Shown here one piece after another: positions 9,366-17,656 of a stretch of DNA of 64,000 bases. Positions within the stretch are counted from its first letter, which is position 1; the number at the start of each line of letters is the position of its first letter. The notes beneath the pieces were generated by a model. It had not been told where the DNA came from. It did not search any database and worked only from the letters and a program-made list of their open reading frames with translations. A program made the translations under genes and the position numbers. The DNA is taken from NCBI RefSeq assembly GCF_000799165.1, contig NZ_JUGF01000001.1:434001-498000 (forward strand), in the 5' to 3' direction. Source of the DNA: Methylotenera versatilis 7. GTDB taxonomy: Bacteria; Pseudomonadota; Gammaproteobacteria; Burkholderiales; Methylophilaceae.

Positions 9366-10304
9366 GTGAGTGATTTTACCAGTAACTTTTGGTCGTACTT
9401 TATCTCATTTATTGTGATAGGCGGCATTATTGGCTGCCTGGCTTTATTGCTGATGACCAGCAAGGTTAAGCAAATGAGTGATACGGACAATACAACGGGT
9501 CATGTCTATGATGAAGACATCGTTGAGATGAATAACCCATTACCACGTTGGTGGATGTGGTTATTTATTATTACTTGCGTATTTGGTGCAGCCTACTTAA
9601 TTATTTATCCGGGACTGGGTATTTATAAAGGTACAGCGGGCTGGACAAGTATCAACCAATACGAGCAAGAAGTTGCGGAAACCAAAAAGAAAATTGCCCC
9701 AATCTACGCAAAATTTGCTGCCATGAAACCAGAAGATGTTGCTCAAGATAGTAAGGCAATGGCCATTGGTGAACGCTTATTTATGAATAACTGTTCTCAG
9801 TGTCATGGTTCAGATGCGCGCGGTAGTAGAGGTTTCCCTAACTTGACTGATAACGATTGGCTTTATGGCGGTAGCCCTGAAAAAATCAAAGAAACGATTA
9901 CTTTGGGTCGACACGGAATGATGCCACCTATGGCTGCTGCATTAGGTAGTGCGGAAGATGTTAAGAACGTGGCCAATTACGTGCTTAGTCTGTCGGGCAG
10001 TATGTATCACTCTGGTAGGGCAGGTTTAGGGCAGCAGAAGTTTGCTATTTGTGCAGCCTGTCATGGTGCGGATGGTAAAGGTAATCAAGCGATTGGTGCG
10101 CCTAACCTGACGGACAATGTTTGGTTGCATGGTGCCGGTGAAGCAGCGATTATCAAGCGCATCAATGAAGGCAAAGATAACCAGATGCCAGCGCAGGGTG
10201 AACGACTGACTGAGGAACAAATACATGTCTTAACCGCTTATATTTGGAGATTCTCTAATTTGCCTGACAGCCAAAAACCAGATAATCAAGCGAATACTAA
10301 ATAA
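9366..10304 (+). CDS. ccoP: cbb3 oxidase di-heme cytochrome c subunit
   Basis: The 312-residue product has two N-terminal membrane helices, as in the long form of CcoP, then two cytochrome c domains with heme motifs CSQCH and CAACH. NNPLPRWWMWLF between the helices is characteristic of the family. It receives electrons from soluble cytochrome c and feeds CcoO. Translation starts at GTG with GGGGAATAAGAA upstream. The gene is packed tightly after ccoQ. Confidence 0.96.
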   Translation: MSDFTSNFWSYFISFIVIGGIIGCLALLLMTSKVKQMSDTDNTTGHVYDEDIVEMNNPLPRWWMWLFIITCVFGAAYLIIYPGLGIYKGTAGWTSINQYEQEVAETKKKIAPIYAKFAAMKPEDVAQDSKAMAIGERLFMNNCSQCHGSDARGSRGFPNLTDNDWLYGGSPEKIKETITLGRHGMMPPMAAALGSAEDVKNVANYVLSLSGSMYHSGRAGLGQQKFAICAACHGADGKGNQAIGAPNLTDNVWLHGAGEAAIIKRINEGKDNQMPAQGERLTEEQIHVLTAYIWRFSNLPDSQKPDNQANTK

Positions 10305-10339
10305 CCACTTAATTGCATGCATAAACAGCGAGTAATAAA

Positions 10340-11776
10340 TTGACAGTTAGCCAGCAAAAATCTAAAAAAGTGATTCCTATCATCAGCGACCCAAATCAAG
10401 AAAAATTTGTGTCGTTGTATGAGGCGCAAAAGAAAGTCTATCCGCGCAGTATTAGCGGATACTTTCACCAGTGGCGCTGGATTACGATTTGGATCACTCA
10501 AATTGTTTTTTATGGCATGCCTTGGCTTGAATGGGGCAACAGACAGGCATTGTTATTGGATATCAGCACGCACCGTTTTTATATTTTCGGATTAGTGCTG
10601 TATCCGCAAGATCTGGTGTTTCTAGTCGTATTATTAGTCATTGCTGCATTGGCTCTCTTCCTGTTCACCGCAGTGGCGGGCAGGCTTTGGTGTGGTTTTT
10701 CGTGCCCGCAATCTGTGTATACAGAGATATTTTTATGGATAGAACGCAAGATTGAAGGCGATAGAGCGGCGCGCATCAAGCTAGACAGCAAGGCGCTTAG
10801 CTTTGAAAAAATCTATAAAAAATGGCTAAAACATGCCGCTTGGATTACTTTTTCCATGTGGACTGGTTTTACTTTTTTAGGGTATTTCACACCAATTAGA
10901 GAAATATCTGACAGCATTCTTCACTTTCATCTGAGTCCTTGGGAAACGTTTTGGATCTGCTTTTATGGTTTCGCCACTTATGGCAATGCAGGTTTTCTAC
11001 GCGAGCAAGTGTGTAAATATATGTGTCCATACGCGCGTTTTCAGAGCGCAATGTTCGATAAAGACACTTTGATTGTTACTTACGATGAAGAGCGCGGCGA
11101 ACCTCGTAGTGGGCGTTCTCGCAAGGTTGACGCGAAAGAAGCTGGTTTGGGCGATTGCATCGATTGCAGCCTTTGTGTGCAGGTGTGCCCGGTCGGCATT
11201 GATATCCGTGATGGTTTGCAATATGAATGTATTAGTTGCGGATTATGCGTAGATGCTTGCGATAGTATTATGGATAAGATGAATTATCCGCGTGGATTGG
11301 TTCGCTTTTCTACACAAAATGGTGTCAGTCATCATTGGTCAAAACACGAGATTATTCAAAAAATCCTGCGACCTCGTGTATTGATTTACACTGGTTTGCT
11401 GGTGTTGCTCTGTGTCGGCTTTGCGGTGTCATTGGGTATGCGTACGCCATTTAAGGTCGATGTCATTCGTGATCGGGGCGTGTTATCGCGCTTGGTAGAA
11501 GGTGGTAATGTTGAAAATGTATATCGTCTACAGATTACCAATGCCACAGAAGCCACGCAAACTTATCACATCTCAGCCACAGGTTTGGATGGACTGACTA
11601 TTGCATCGCAAAATGAATTCACGGTTAATGCCGCAGACTCGCGTATGGTGGCGATTGGCTTACAGATTCCAGATGGCAGCATAAAAAGTGGCTCACATCC
11701 CATTAATTTTGAGATTAAAGCACTCGGGTTAAATGAAGCTATAACGGAAAAATCCATTTTTTATATGTCACGATAG
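10340..11776 (+). CDS. ccoG: CcoG/FixG-type iron-sulfur membrane protein, cbb3 assembly
   Basis: A 478-residue protein with several membrane helices, a CGFSCPQ motif in the N-terminal part, and two 4Fe-4S ferredoxin motifs (CIDCSLCVQVCP and CISCGLCVDACD) followed by a C-terminal Ig-like FixG domain. CcoG reduces copper so that it can be inserted into CcoN. The first in-frame start after the upstream stop is TTG at 10340; no better ATG is present nearby, so a weak TTG start is likely. It lies between ccoP and a fixH gene. Confidence 0.95.
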   Translation: MTVSQQKSKKVIPIISDPNQEKFVSLYEAQKKVYPRSISGYFHQWRWITIWITQIVFYGMPWLEWGNRQALLLDISTHRFYIFGLVLYPQDLVFLVVLLVIAALALFLFTAVAGRLWCGFSCPQSVYTEIFLWIERKIEGDRAARIKLDSKALSFEKIYKKWLKHAAWITFSMWTGFTFLGYFTPIREISDSILHFHLSPWETFWICFYGFATYGNAGFLREQVCKYMCPYARFQSAMFDKDTLIVTYDEERGEPRSGRSRKVDAKEAGLGDCIDCSLCVQVCPVGIDIRDGLQYECISCGLCVDACDSIMDKMNYPRGLVRFSTQNGVSHHWSKHEIIQKILRPRVLIYTGLLVLLCVGFAVSLGMRTPFKVDVIRDRGVLSRLVEGGNVENVYRLQITNATEATQTYHISATGLDGLTIASQNEFTVNAADSRMVAIGLQIPDGSIKSGSHPINFEIKALGLNEAITEKSIFYMSR

Positions 11777-11788
11777 GAGTACATATTA

Positions 11789-12088
11789 ATGTCAGATAAG
11801 AATGTTAGTAAACCAGATAATGTCGATCTAGAAAATCGGCAATGGTGGCATTATGGTCACGCATGGCTTGTTTTTGGTGGCCCTGCCGCAGTTGTTATTG
11901 CTTGCATCATTACCGTTTATATTGCTGTTAAAGCGCAAGACCCCGTGATAGATGAGGATTATTATCGTCATGGGCTCGAGATTAACAAGACACTTGAGCA
12001 TGCTAAAACATTAGAAGAGCGTAACTCATTAGAACCAGCCCTTCGTGCACGAAACCATGCAGCAACCGGCGTTAATCAGCAAGAATAA
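11789..12088 (+). CDS. fixH: FixH/CcoH family protein
   Basis: A 99-residue protein with one membrane helix (about residues 28-48) followed by the FixH segment DPVIDEDYYRHGLEINK. FixH/CcoH proteins are needed for a stable cbb3 complex and interact with CcoN/CcoI. Its stop codon overlaps the next start by one base (TAATG), so it is coupled to the TauE/SafE-like gene. Confidence 0.9.
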   Translation: MSDKNVSKPDNVDLENRQWWHYGHAWLVFGGPAAVVIACIITVYIAVKAQDPVIDEDYYRHGLEINKTLEHAKTLEERNSLEPALRARNHAATGVNQQE

Positions 12089-12750
12089 TGCAAACAACTC
12101 TCATCTTTAGTGCATTATTGATGGGATTAGCTGGTGGCCCGCATTGTGTGGCCATGTGTGGCGCAGCGTGTGCATCACTTACTCAATCACAACCCAAAAA
12201 GCCGTTCGCCATCCAGTTTTACCATTTAGGGCGTTTATGTGGCTATGCTTTACTTGGTGCTATTGTTACATTTGGCATTACAAGCATCGCATGGCTGGCT
12301 GACTATACTGCAGCATTGCACCCAATATGGACGTTCTTTCATGTGCTGGTGTTTTTCTGGGGATTCTTGCTGGTCATTTATGCGCGACAACCTGTTTGGG
12401 TCGACAGGACTGGCCGAAAAATCTGGTCGCAGGTAAAAAGTGTAAGTCATGCAAAAGGCGGCCATTTTTATATTGGCATGCTATGGGCATTAATGCCATG
12501 CGGGTTGCTTTATTCCGCACTCATTATCGCCTCTTTTAATGGCAATCCATTAGGTGGCGCACTTACGATGGCAGCATTTGCGGTGGGCTCAAGTGTATCG
12601 CTGTTTTTTGCGCCATGGTTGTGGTTAAAACTCAAAACCAACTTAGTTGAACCTTATGGAATGCGATTGGCCGGACTAATGTTGAGCATTGCAAGTGGAT
12701 GGGCCATTTGGATGCAGTTGGCACATGATACAAAAGTTTGGTGCATGTGA
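12088..12750 (+). CDS. sulfite exporter TauE/SafE (UreH-like) membrane protein in cbb3 operon
   Basis: A 220-residue polytopic protein with the duplicated helix bundle of the DsbD/UreH_2 group. The paired motifs GGPHCVAMCGAAC near the N-terminus and MPCGLLYSALIIAS in the second half are its hallmark; the cysteines may handle copper or thiols. Genes of this type occur in many beta- and gammaproteobacterial ccoGHIS clusters and are thought to help copper delivery or redox during cbb3 biogenesis, not to export sulfite. It starts one base inside fixH and is followed by the copper ATPase gene. Confidence 0.85.
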   Translation: MQTTLIFSALLMGLAGGPHCVAMCGAACASLTQSQPKKPFAIQFYHLGRLCGYALLGAIVTFGITSIAWLADYTAALHPIWTFFHVLVFFWGFLLVIYARQPVWVDRTGRKIWSQVKSVSHAKGGHFYIGMLWALMPCGLLYSALIIASFNGNPLGGALTMAAFAVGSSVSLFFAPWLWLKLKTNLVEPYGMRLAGLMLSIASGWAIWMQLAHDTKVWCM

Positions 12751-12811
12751 TTTTTAATTGGGTTAAATCAATGGAAAATTGTTTTTTTTGAGATGATTGC
12801 GGGAATCTGAT

Positions 12812-15193
12812 TTGTCAGCTAATACTTTCATCGCTGAAAAGCCGGTAATAAACCCTGCTTGGGTTATCTTGGATACTGAAGATCAATGGTTGGCTTTCAG
12901 CCAGCCATATGGTCAAGATTTATCGCAGCCGCTTGTTGAATCCAGCTTACTGTTAGATGGTTTGCGTTGTGCTGCCTGCTCAGGGATTATAGAGCATGGC
13001 CTGCAAGCCTTACCTGGTATTGTTAATGTGCGCGTTAGTATGTCAAAAAGACGTGCTGTAGTTGTGTGGTCTCCAACTCAAACGCGCCCGTCCAGTATAC
13101 TTGCCGCAATCAAGCACTTAGGTTATGACGCAAATCCGGCATCGCATAATGAAAGCCAATTGAATATCACAACAAAAAGCCGAGCGGCTTTCTGGCGTTG
13201 GATGGTTGCTGGCTTTTGCATGATGCAAGTCATGATGTACGCCACGCCCAGTTATTTCACGAAACCTGGTGATATGACTGGCGATATTATTCATTTGCTA
13301 AACTGGGCATCATGGTTGTTAAGTATTCCTGTCTTACTGTTTTCAAGCAGCACTTTTTTTAGCAATGCACTTAGAGATTTAAAATTAAGACAGATCAGCA
13401 TGGATTTACCAGTTGCACTGGGTATTGTCATTACTTTTGTTGTCAGCTCAGCTGCCACATTCGACCCTAGTGGCTGGTGGGGACATACCGTATATTTTGA
13501 TTCGCTGACTATGTTTGTGTTCTTTTTACTCTCAGCCCGTTTGGTGGAAGTGAAACTGCATAGTAAAACACTGGGTGCTCTTGAGTCATTGGTTAGCCGT
13601 ATTCCCGAAAATATTGAGCGGCTTAATTTAGATGGATCATATACGCGAGTGTTAAACAGTCAACTGAAAGTGGGTGACACTGTTCGCGTGAGTATGGGAG
13701 AGGCCTTTCCTGCAGACGGTAAAATTGTTCTTACCAACCTCAGCAACAATAGCACCAGTGTAGATGAGTCATTATTAACAGGTGAATCCACTCCAATTCT
13801 TAAAAATCTGCATGATAGAGTGATTGCCGGTAGTTATAACCTTGGCCAAGTAGTGCATATCCAACTGGAAGCAATTGGTGAGTCAACAAAATATAGCCAA
13901 ATCGTTAGCCTTATTAATCAAGCGGCTATTGAAAAGCCAAGGTTATCGCAGCTCGCTGACCGCATAGCTAAACCTTTTCTTTTGTTTGTGATAATCAGTG
14001 CGGCACTGGCAGCAGCGATGTTATGGAATGTTGATCATGGTCGTGCGTTAATGACAGCTGCTGCGATATTGATTGTGACTTGTCCCTGCGCACTTTCTTT
14101 GGCAACGCCTGCTGCGATGTTAGCCAGCGCCAGTGCTTTCGTTAAACGCGGGATATTAATTAAGCGATTACAAGCGATTGAAAGCATTGCAGATATTGAT
14201 ACGATTATTTTTGATAAAACTGGTACATTGACGGATGATCATATTGAAATCAACTCAATCAGTCATAGAGAAGATTTATCTGAAATGATTGTGCTGACAA
14301 TCGCTGGCGCAATCGCTGAAAACTCAATGCACCCCATCTCGCGCGCATTATTTAACGCAAGTCGTGCCCAAGTTAATCAGGATAATATAACGGTTGAATT
14401 GACTGACATTCAGGAGCAGGTTGGGGCAGGCGTAAGTGCCAGCTTAGTTGATAGCGTCTACTCAGAACATGTGCATGGTCAAATAAAGCTTGGGTCTGCA
14501 AAATACTGTGAAATTAAAGTAGCGGATACGTCCACACAACAGGTTTATTTGGCGGATGAAAATGGTTGGCTAGCAACTTTTAACCTGCAAGAAAAAATTA
14601 AATCTAATGTCGCAGAAACCATTCAGAGACTGAAAGAAATGCGTTTAGACATCGAGCTTCTGTCAGGGGACCAATCTCACTCAGTCACCAAGATGGCAAA
14701 AGCAATTGGTATTGCTCAATTCCAATCAGCTTGTAGTCCGTTAGATAAATTAAAGCGATTGCACGAGCTCAAACAACAAGGAAAAAAAGTGTTAATGGTG
14801 GGTGATGGCTTAAATGATGGCCCTATATTGGCTAGCGCGCTTGTATCAATTGCAATGGGTAAAGGTGTACCATTAACGCTTGCGCATGCAGACTATATTT
14901 TGCTCAATGGGGATATCAGTCAAATTCCAGAGCTAATTCAACATGCACAAAAAACCATGAGCATCATCAAGCAAAATATTGCCTGGGCAATTGTTTATAA
15001 CTTAGTTTCTATTCCGCTTGCCTTTATTGGTGTCTTGTCAGCCTGGCTGGCGGGGTTAGGGATGGCATTGAGCTCAATAATCGTTGTAGCAAATGCCTTA
15101 CGCTTAACAAACTTTTCTACGCGGCCTGAGTCACAGGTAATTGAATCAACGATAATCAGGCAGTTTGCTGCCAACCCTGTACAGGCTAAATAA
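12812..15193 (+). CDS. ccoI: copper-translocating P1B ATPase for cbb3 oxidase assembly
   Basis: A protein of about 793 residues. It has an N-terminal heavy-metal domain (GLRCAACSGIIEHGL), the CPC ion channel motif in VTCPCALSLATPAA, the phosphorylation motif DKTGTLT, and the hinge motif GDGLNDGP. The CPC signature and the position before ccoS mark it as CcoI/FixI, which moves copper for the CcoN active site. The start is uncertain: TTG at 12812 has GCGGGA at a good distance, and a TTG at 12797 is also in frame; no ATG is available near. Confidence 0.94.
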   Translation: MSANTFIAEKPVINPAWVILDTEDQWLAFSQPYGQDLSQPLVESSLLLDGLRCAACSGIIEHGLQALPGIVNVRVSMSKRRAVVVWSPTQTRPSSILAAIKHLGYDANPASHNESQLNITTKSRAAFWRWMVAGFCMMQVMMYATPSYFTKPGDMTGDIIHLLNWASWLLSIPVLLFSSSTFFSNALRDLKLRQISMDLPVALGIVITFVVSSAATFDPSGWWGHTVYFDSLTMFVFFLLSARLVEVKLHSKTLGALESLVSRIPENIERLNLDGSYTRVLNSQLKVGDTVRVSMGEAFPADGKIVLTNLSNNSTSVDESLLTGESTPILKNLHDRVIAGSYNLGQVVHIQLEAIGESTKYSQIVSLINQAAIEKPRLSQLADRIAKPFLLFVIISAALAAAMLWNVDHGRALMTAAAILIVTCPCALSLATPAAMLASASAFVKRGILIKRLQAIESIADIDTIIFDKTGTLTDDHIEINSISHREDLSEMIVLTIAGAIAENSMHPISRALFNASRAQVNQDNITVELTDIQEQVGAGVSASLVDSVYSEHVHGQIKLGSAKYCEIKVADTSTQQVYLADENGWLATFNLQEKIKSNVAETIQRLKEMRLDIELLSGDQSHSVTKMAKAIGIAQFQSACSPLDKLKRLHELKQQGKKVLMVGDGLNDGPILASALVSIAMGKGVPLTLAHADYILLNGDISQIPELIQHAQKTMSIIKQNIAWAIVYNLVSIPLAFIGVLSAWLAGLGMALSSIIVVANALRLTNFSTRPESQVIESTIIRQFAANPVQAK

Positions 15194-15333
15194 TGGATAT
15201 TTTATTTGTGTTAATCCCACTTTCGGTCATTATGGCCATCATTGTCCTTGCCGGGCTTTGGTGGGCAGTTTACCGTGGGCAGTTTGAAGATATAGAAGAT
15301 GAAGGACGAAGAATTTTTGAGAAAGATGAGTGA
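15193..15333 (+). CDS. ccoS: cbb3 maturation protein CcoS
   Basis: A 46-residue protein whose ATG overlaps the ccoI stop by one base. One helix (LIPLSVIMAIIVLAGLWWAV) is followed by YRGQFEDIEDEGRRIF, the conserved tail of CcoS. CcoS is required for heme and copper incorporation into the oxidase. It closes the cbb3 gene block. Confidence 0.94.
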   Translation: MDILFVLIPLSVIMAIIVLAGLWWAVYRGQFEDIEDEGRRIFEKDE

Positions 15334-15341
15334 TTCAATCA

Positions 15342-16238
15342 CTATCCCGTGCTTAGACTCCCAGTCCAAAAGCTATAAAACTCGCGTGAGACTATTGAAA
15401 TAAATTCTTTTAAATCTTGACTGATAAATAGACTTTGAATTTTATCAACTGCTTTACGGTAAGCTTGTTTGCCGTTCTTGTCCTCCCTTAGCACCTTAAT
15501 AAGCATCAAGACAAATTTCTGCCTGGTATTGATATGTTCGCTTAGCATATCTGTTTGTCTTAAAGACTCTACATATAAATGTAATGGCTGGCTCTCAATG
15601 TCAGAAAAAAACTCTGATTCAATCGTGTTCCATAGCTCTAACGATGTTGCGTTGATTACATCATTTTCTAGCTGATTTGGTTTTAAGGCCGCCTGATGAT
15701 TCGCGCCAAAAGCTAATCTACACTCACTTATCCAAAAAGGATAAAAATCTCTTGCAAGTTTTATGCAAAAAGTCTGTTCCTCAGTGTCAGCATGCAAGAG
15801 CATCGTTTCCACAGCTCGACGATATGATGCACCGTCAGCATGAACGCCATAAAGATAATCGGCGAGTACAATCAAAAAATACTTGCTTTCCCAAATAGTG
15901 TCTCTGTTAGCGCCTTTCTCACTTAAGGCGGCGACGTAGTGTTCAATAGCGTTCATCTCAATCAGATTAAGGTTTAACTCGCTGTTCACCATTTTTGTTA
16001 ATTGAGTGAGCTCTTGATTGTCAGATAATCCAGCTTTAGTCAAAATGTTGCTTGCATAATGTGGATTCGTGAGAACCCTCTCTAACTTAACTAACCCGAT
16101 ATGCTTTTTGGCTTTTGACGCAAATTTTGACAATAACATCAATTTTTCATTACTAAGATTCACCAGTTGATTCCTTAAATTAAACTTTAGATTTTTAGAT
16201 ATTTTGTTTAAATGAAAGCGACTTAAACACACTATCAA
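15342..16238 (-). CDS. hypothetical protein with internal duplication
   Basis: I do not recognise this 298-residue protein. It is largely helical and soluble. Two segments look like copies of each other: YRRAVETMLLHADTEEQ leading to LARDFYPFW in the middle, and YRKAVDKIQSLFISQDLKE leading to VSREFYSFW at the end, each preceded by a similar stretch with an aromatic/hydrophobic pattern. The protein may therefore be two copies of one domain of about 90 residues. The start is unclear: TTG at 16238 and GTG at 16232 are possible, with no clear ribosome site. Its 3' end lies eight bases from ccoS on the opposite strand (convergent). Confidence 0.65.
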   Translation of the reverse strand: MIVCLSRFHLNKISKNLKFNLRNQLVNLSNEKLMLLSKFASKAKKHIGLVKLERVLTNPHYASNILTKAGLSDNQELTQLTKMVNSELNLNLIEMNAIEHYVAALSEKGANRDTIWESKYFLIVLADYLYGVHADGASYRRAVETMLLHADTEEQTFCIKLARDFYPFWISECRLAFGANHQAALKPNQLENDVINATSLELWNTIESEFFSDIESQPLHLYVESLRQTDMLSEHINTRQKFVLMLIKVLREDKNGKQAYRKAVDKIQSLFISQDLKEFISIVSREFYSFWTGSLSTG

Positions 16239-16432
16239 AAAAGCTATAATCCAAGATGAAAGCTTAAGGTTAAAGCTTACTAAAATCTAGTGAAACTGCT
16301 TTATTAATGACTAAGTTAACATTGATTTACAACGGGTTGCCGGTATTTTTTAACAAAACCATAGTTTCAAAAAGAAACAGGATTAAATTGCTGAAGACTT
16401 GCTATACCGGTGCGTAATATGGCGCAATGATT

Positions 16433-16460
16433 AAAAAAAACCTGCCCCCTAAAGGGCAGG
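16433..16460 (-). terminator. Rho-independent terminator after TorF-type porin gene
   Basis: On the minus strand a 7-base-pair stem CCTGCCC/GGGCAGG with a six-base loop is followed by eight T residues. It lies 15 bases after the porin stop codon. Confidence 0.88.
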
Positions 16461-16474
16461 CTGATATTGTTTAA

Positions 16475-17389
16475 TTAAAAGCTTTTAGAAACCGAGATCA
16501 CATAACGTGAATCTACAATTTGGTGGTTATTAGAGAATCCATAAAAATCATGATGGCCTTTTTTAATATTAGTATCATGGTAGCGTAAGTCAACATTGTA
16601 GCCAAACATCTTACGGCTAACACCTACGTTCCAATGCCACCAATCAAGCTCTTCCTTACCATTCGCATTTGCATCCAGATTAGGACCACTGTTATGGAAG
16701 AATTGATAGCCAACGCCTCCTGATACTACAAACTTATGTGGCAATGCATAACTAGGATGGATTGCTATGTTGTGCGATTGAAGCCCCTTAACGCCAAACC
16801 AATCTGTGATGGTTGGAGAATATTCAAGTTTAAGATTTAGCTGACCAATTTGTTTATCTATGTAGTTGAACATCTCTAAATAATTAGAATCACTGTCGCC
16901 TGGATATACATACTGGAAAAACATACCATTGTAGTTAAATCCTGTGCCCGCAATATCTTTAGCACTGTATCCAATATATGGGCCCCAAATAGCATTTATC
17001 TTTGGATTGTTACCTTCAGAGTCGCCTCCTGGAAAGAGATTGTTTGCACCATAGTAGCCTAAATACAGGCCGCTTGGATGAGACCAGGTAATTGCTGCTT
17101 TTAATGATGGGATTTTTCCGTCATTGGTTTCTGATTCACCACGAAAAACATAGTCTGAAGCAAATTCTACCCAAGTGGTAAATTTACCGCCAAACAGTGT
17201 TTCACTATCCAGAAAATCATCAAATGCAGTAGACTCTTTTGCTGCTTTGGCAGGGCCTGTTTCAGCGGGACCTGTTTCGATGGACAATGCTTCCTCTTTA
17301 GATTTATCTGCTCCTGCAGCGAGTACATTTACAGATAAGGCCATACCTACCGTGAGTAACCCAGCGGTTTTAAATAAACGTGCGTACAT
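16475..17389 (-). CDS. TorF/Gcw_chp-family putative outer-membrane porin
   Basis: The 304-residue protein has a signal peptide (MYARLFKTAGLLTVGMALSV, cleavage near VLAAG), a low-complexity linker rich in Ala, Glu, Thr, and then a beta-barrel region beginning TTWVEFASDYVFRGESET, the hallmark of the TIGR02001 (Gcw_chp/TorF) family, and ending in Phe (VSKSF), as outer-membrane proteins do. The substrate is unknown. It is the last gene of a minus-strand cluster with an unknown exported protein and a cupin. A partial copy of its 5' end lies just upstream (17455-17613). Confidence 0.87.
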   Translation of the reverse strand: MYARLFKTAGLLTVGMALSVNVLAAGADKSKEEALSIETGPAETGPAKAAKESTAFDDFLDSETLFGGKFTTWVEFASDYVFRGESETNDGKIPSLKAAITWSHPSGLYLGYYGANNLFPGGDSEGNNPKINAIWGPYIGYSAKDIAGTGFNYNGMFFQYVYPGDSDSNYLEMFNYIDKQIGQLNLKLEYSPTITDWFGVKGLQSHNIAIHPSYALPHKFVVSGGVGYQFFHNSGPNLDANANGKEELDWWHWNVGVSRKMFGYNVDLRYHDTNIKKGHHDFYGFSNNHQIVDSRYVISVSKSF

Positions 17390-17454
17390 TTCATTCTCCT
17401 AATTCTAATTTAGCCTTACGGCTGATTTGTTTTTATTGAGCACAGGGCAGCAAG

Positions 17455-17613
17455 TTATGCCTTTAGTGGGTAACTATGCGGTTGGCTAAGTCCAGTTTCA
17501 GCTGGGGGTGCGGTTTCTTCTTTCGGTCTATCTGCGCCTGCAGCTAAAGCATTTGCAGACAAAATCATACTCACCGCGAGCAAACTCGCAGATTTAAATA
17601 AACGTGTGTACAC
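17455..17613 (-). pseudogene. chimeric remnant: porin 5' end joined to 3' end of the upstream gene
   Basis: A 52-codon open frame from a GTG. Its first 30 codons mirror the TorF porin signal peptide (YTRLFKSASLLAVSMILSAN compared with YARLFKTAGLLTVGMALSVN). Its last bases and the DNA just after it mirror the 3' end of the gene at 17657-19180 (shared stretch GGCTAAGTCCAGTTT near 17485, and matching bases around the stop). The segment therefore looks like a second copy of the junction between the two genes, left by tandem duplication followed by deletion. It might still be translated as an exported peptide of about 30 residues, but ATG has become GTG and I think it is a scar. Confidence 0.6.
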
Positions 17614-17656
17614 TTCTTTCTCCTAGTTTTAATTGAAGCCTTACAGCCCATTCGTT

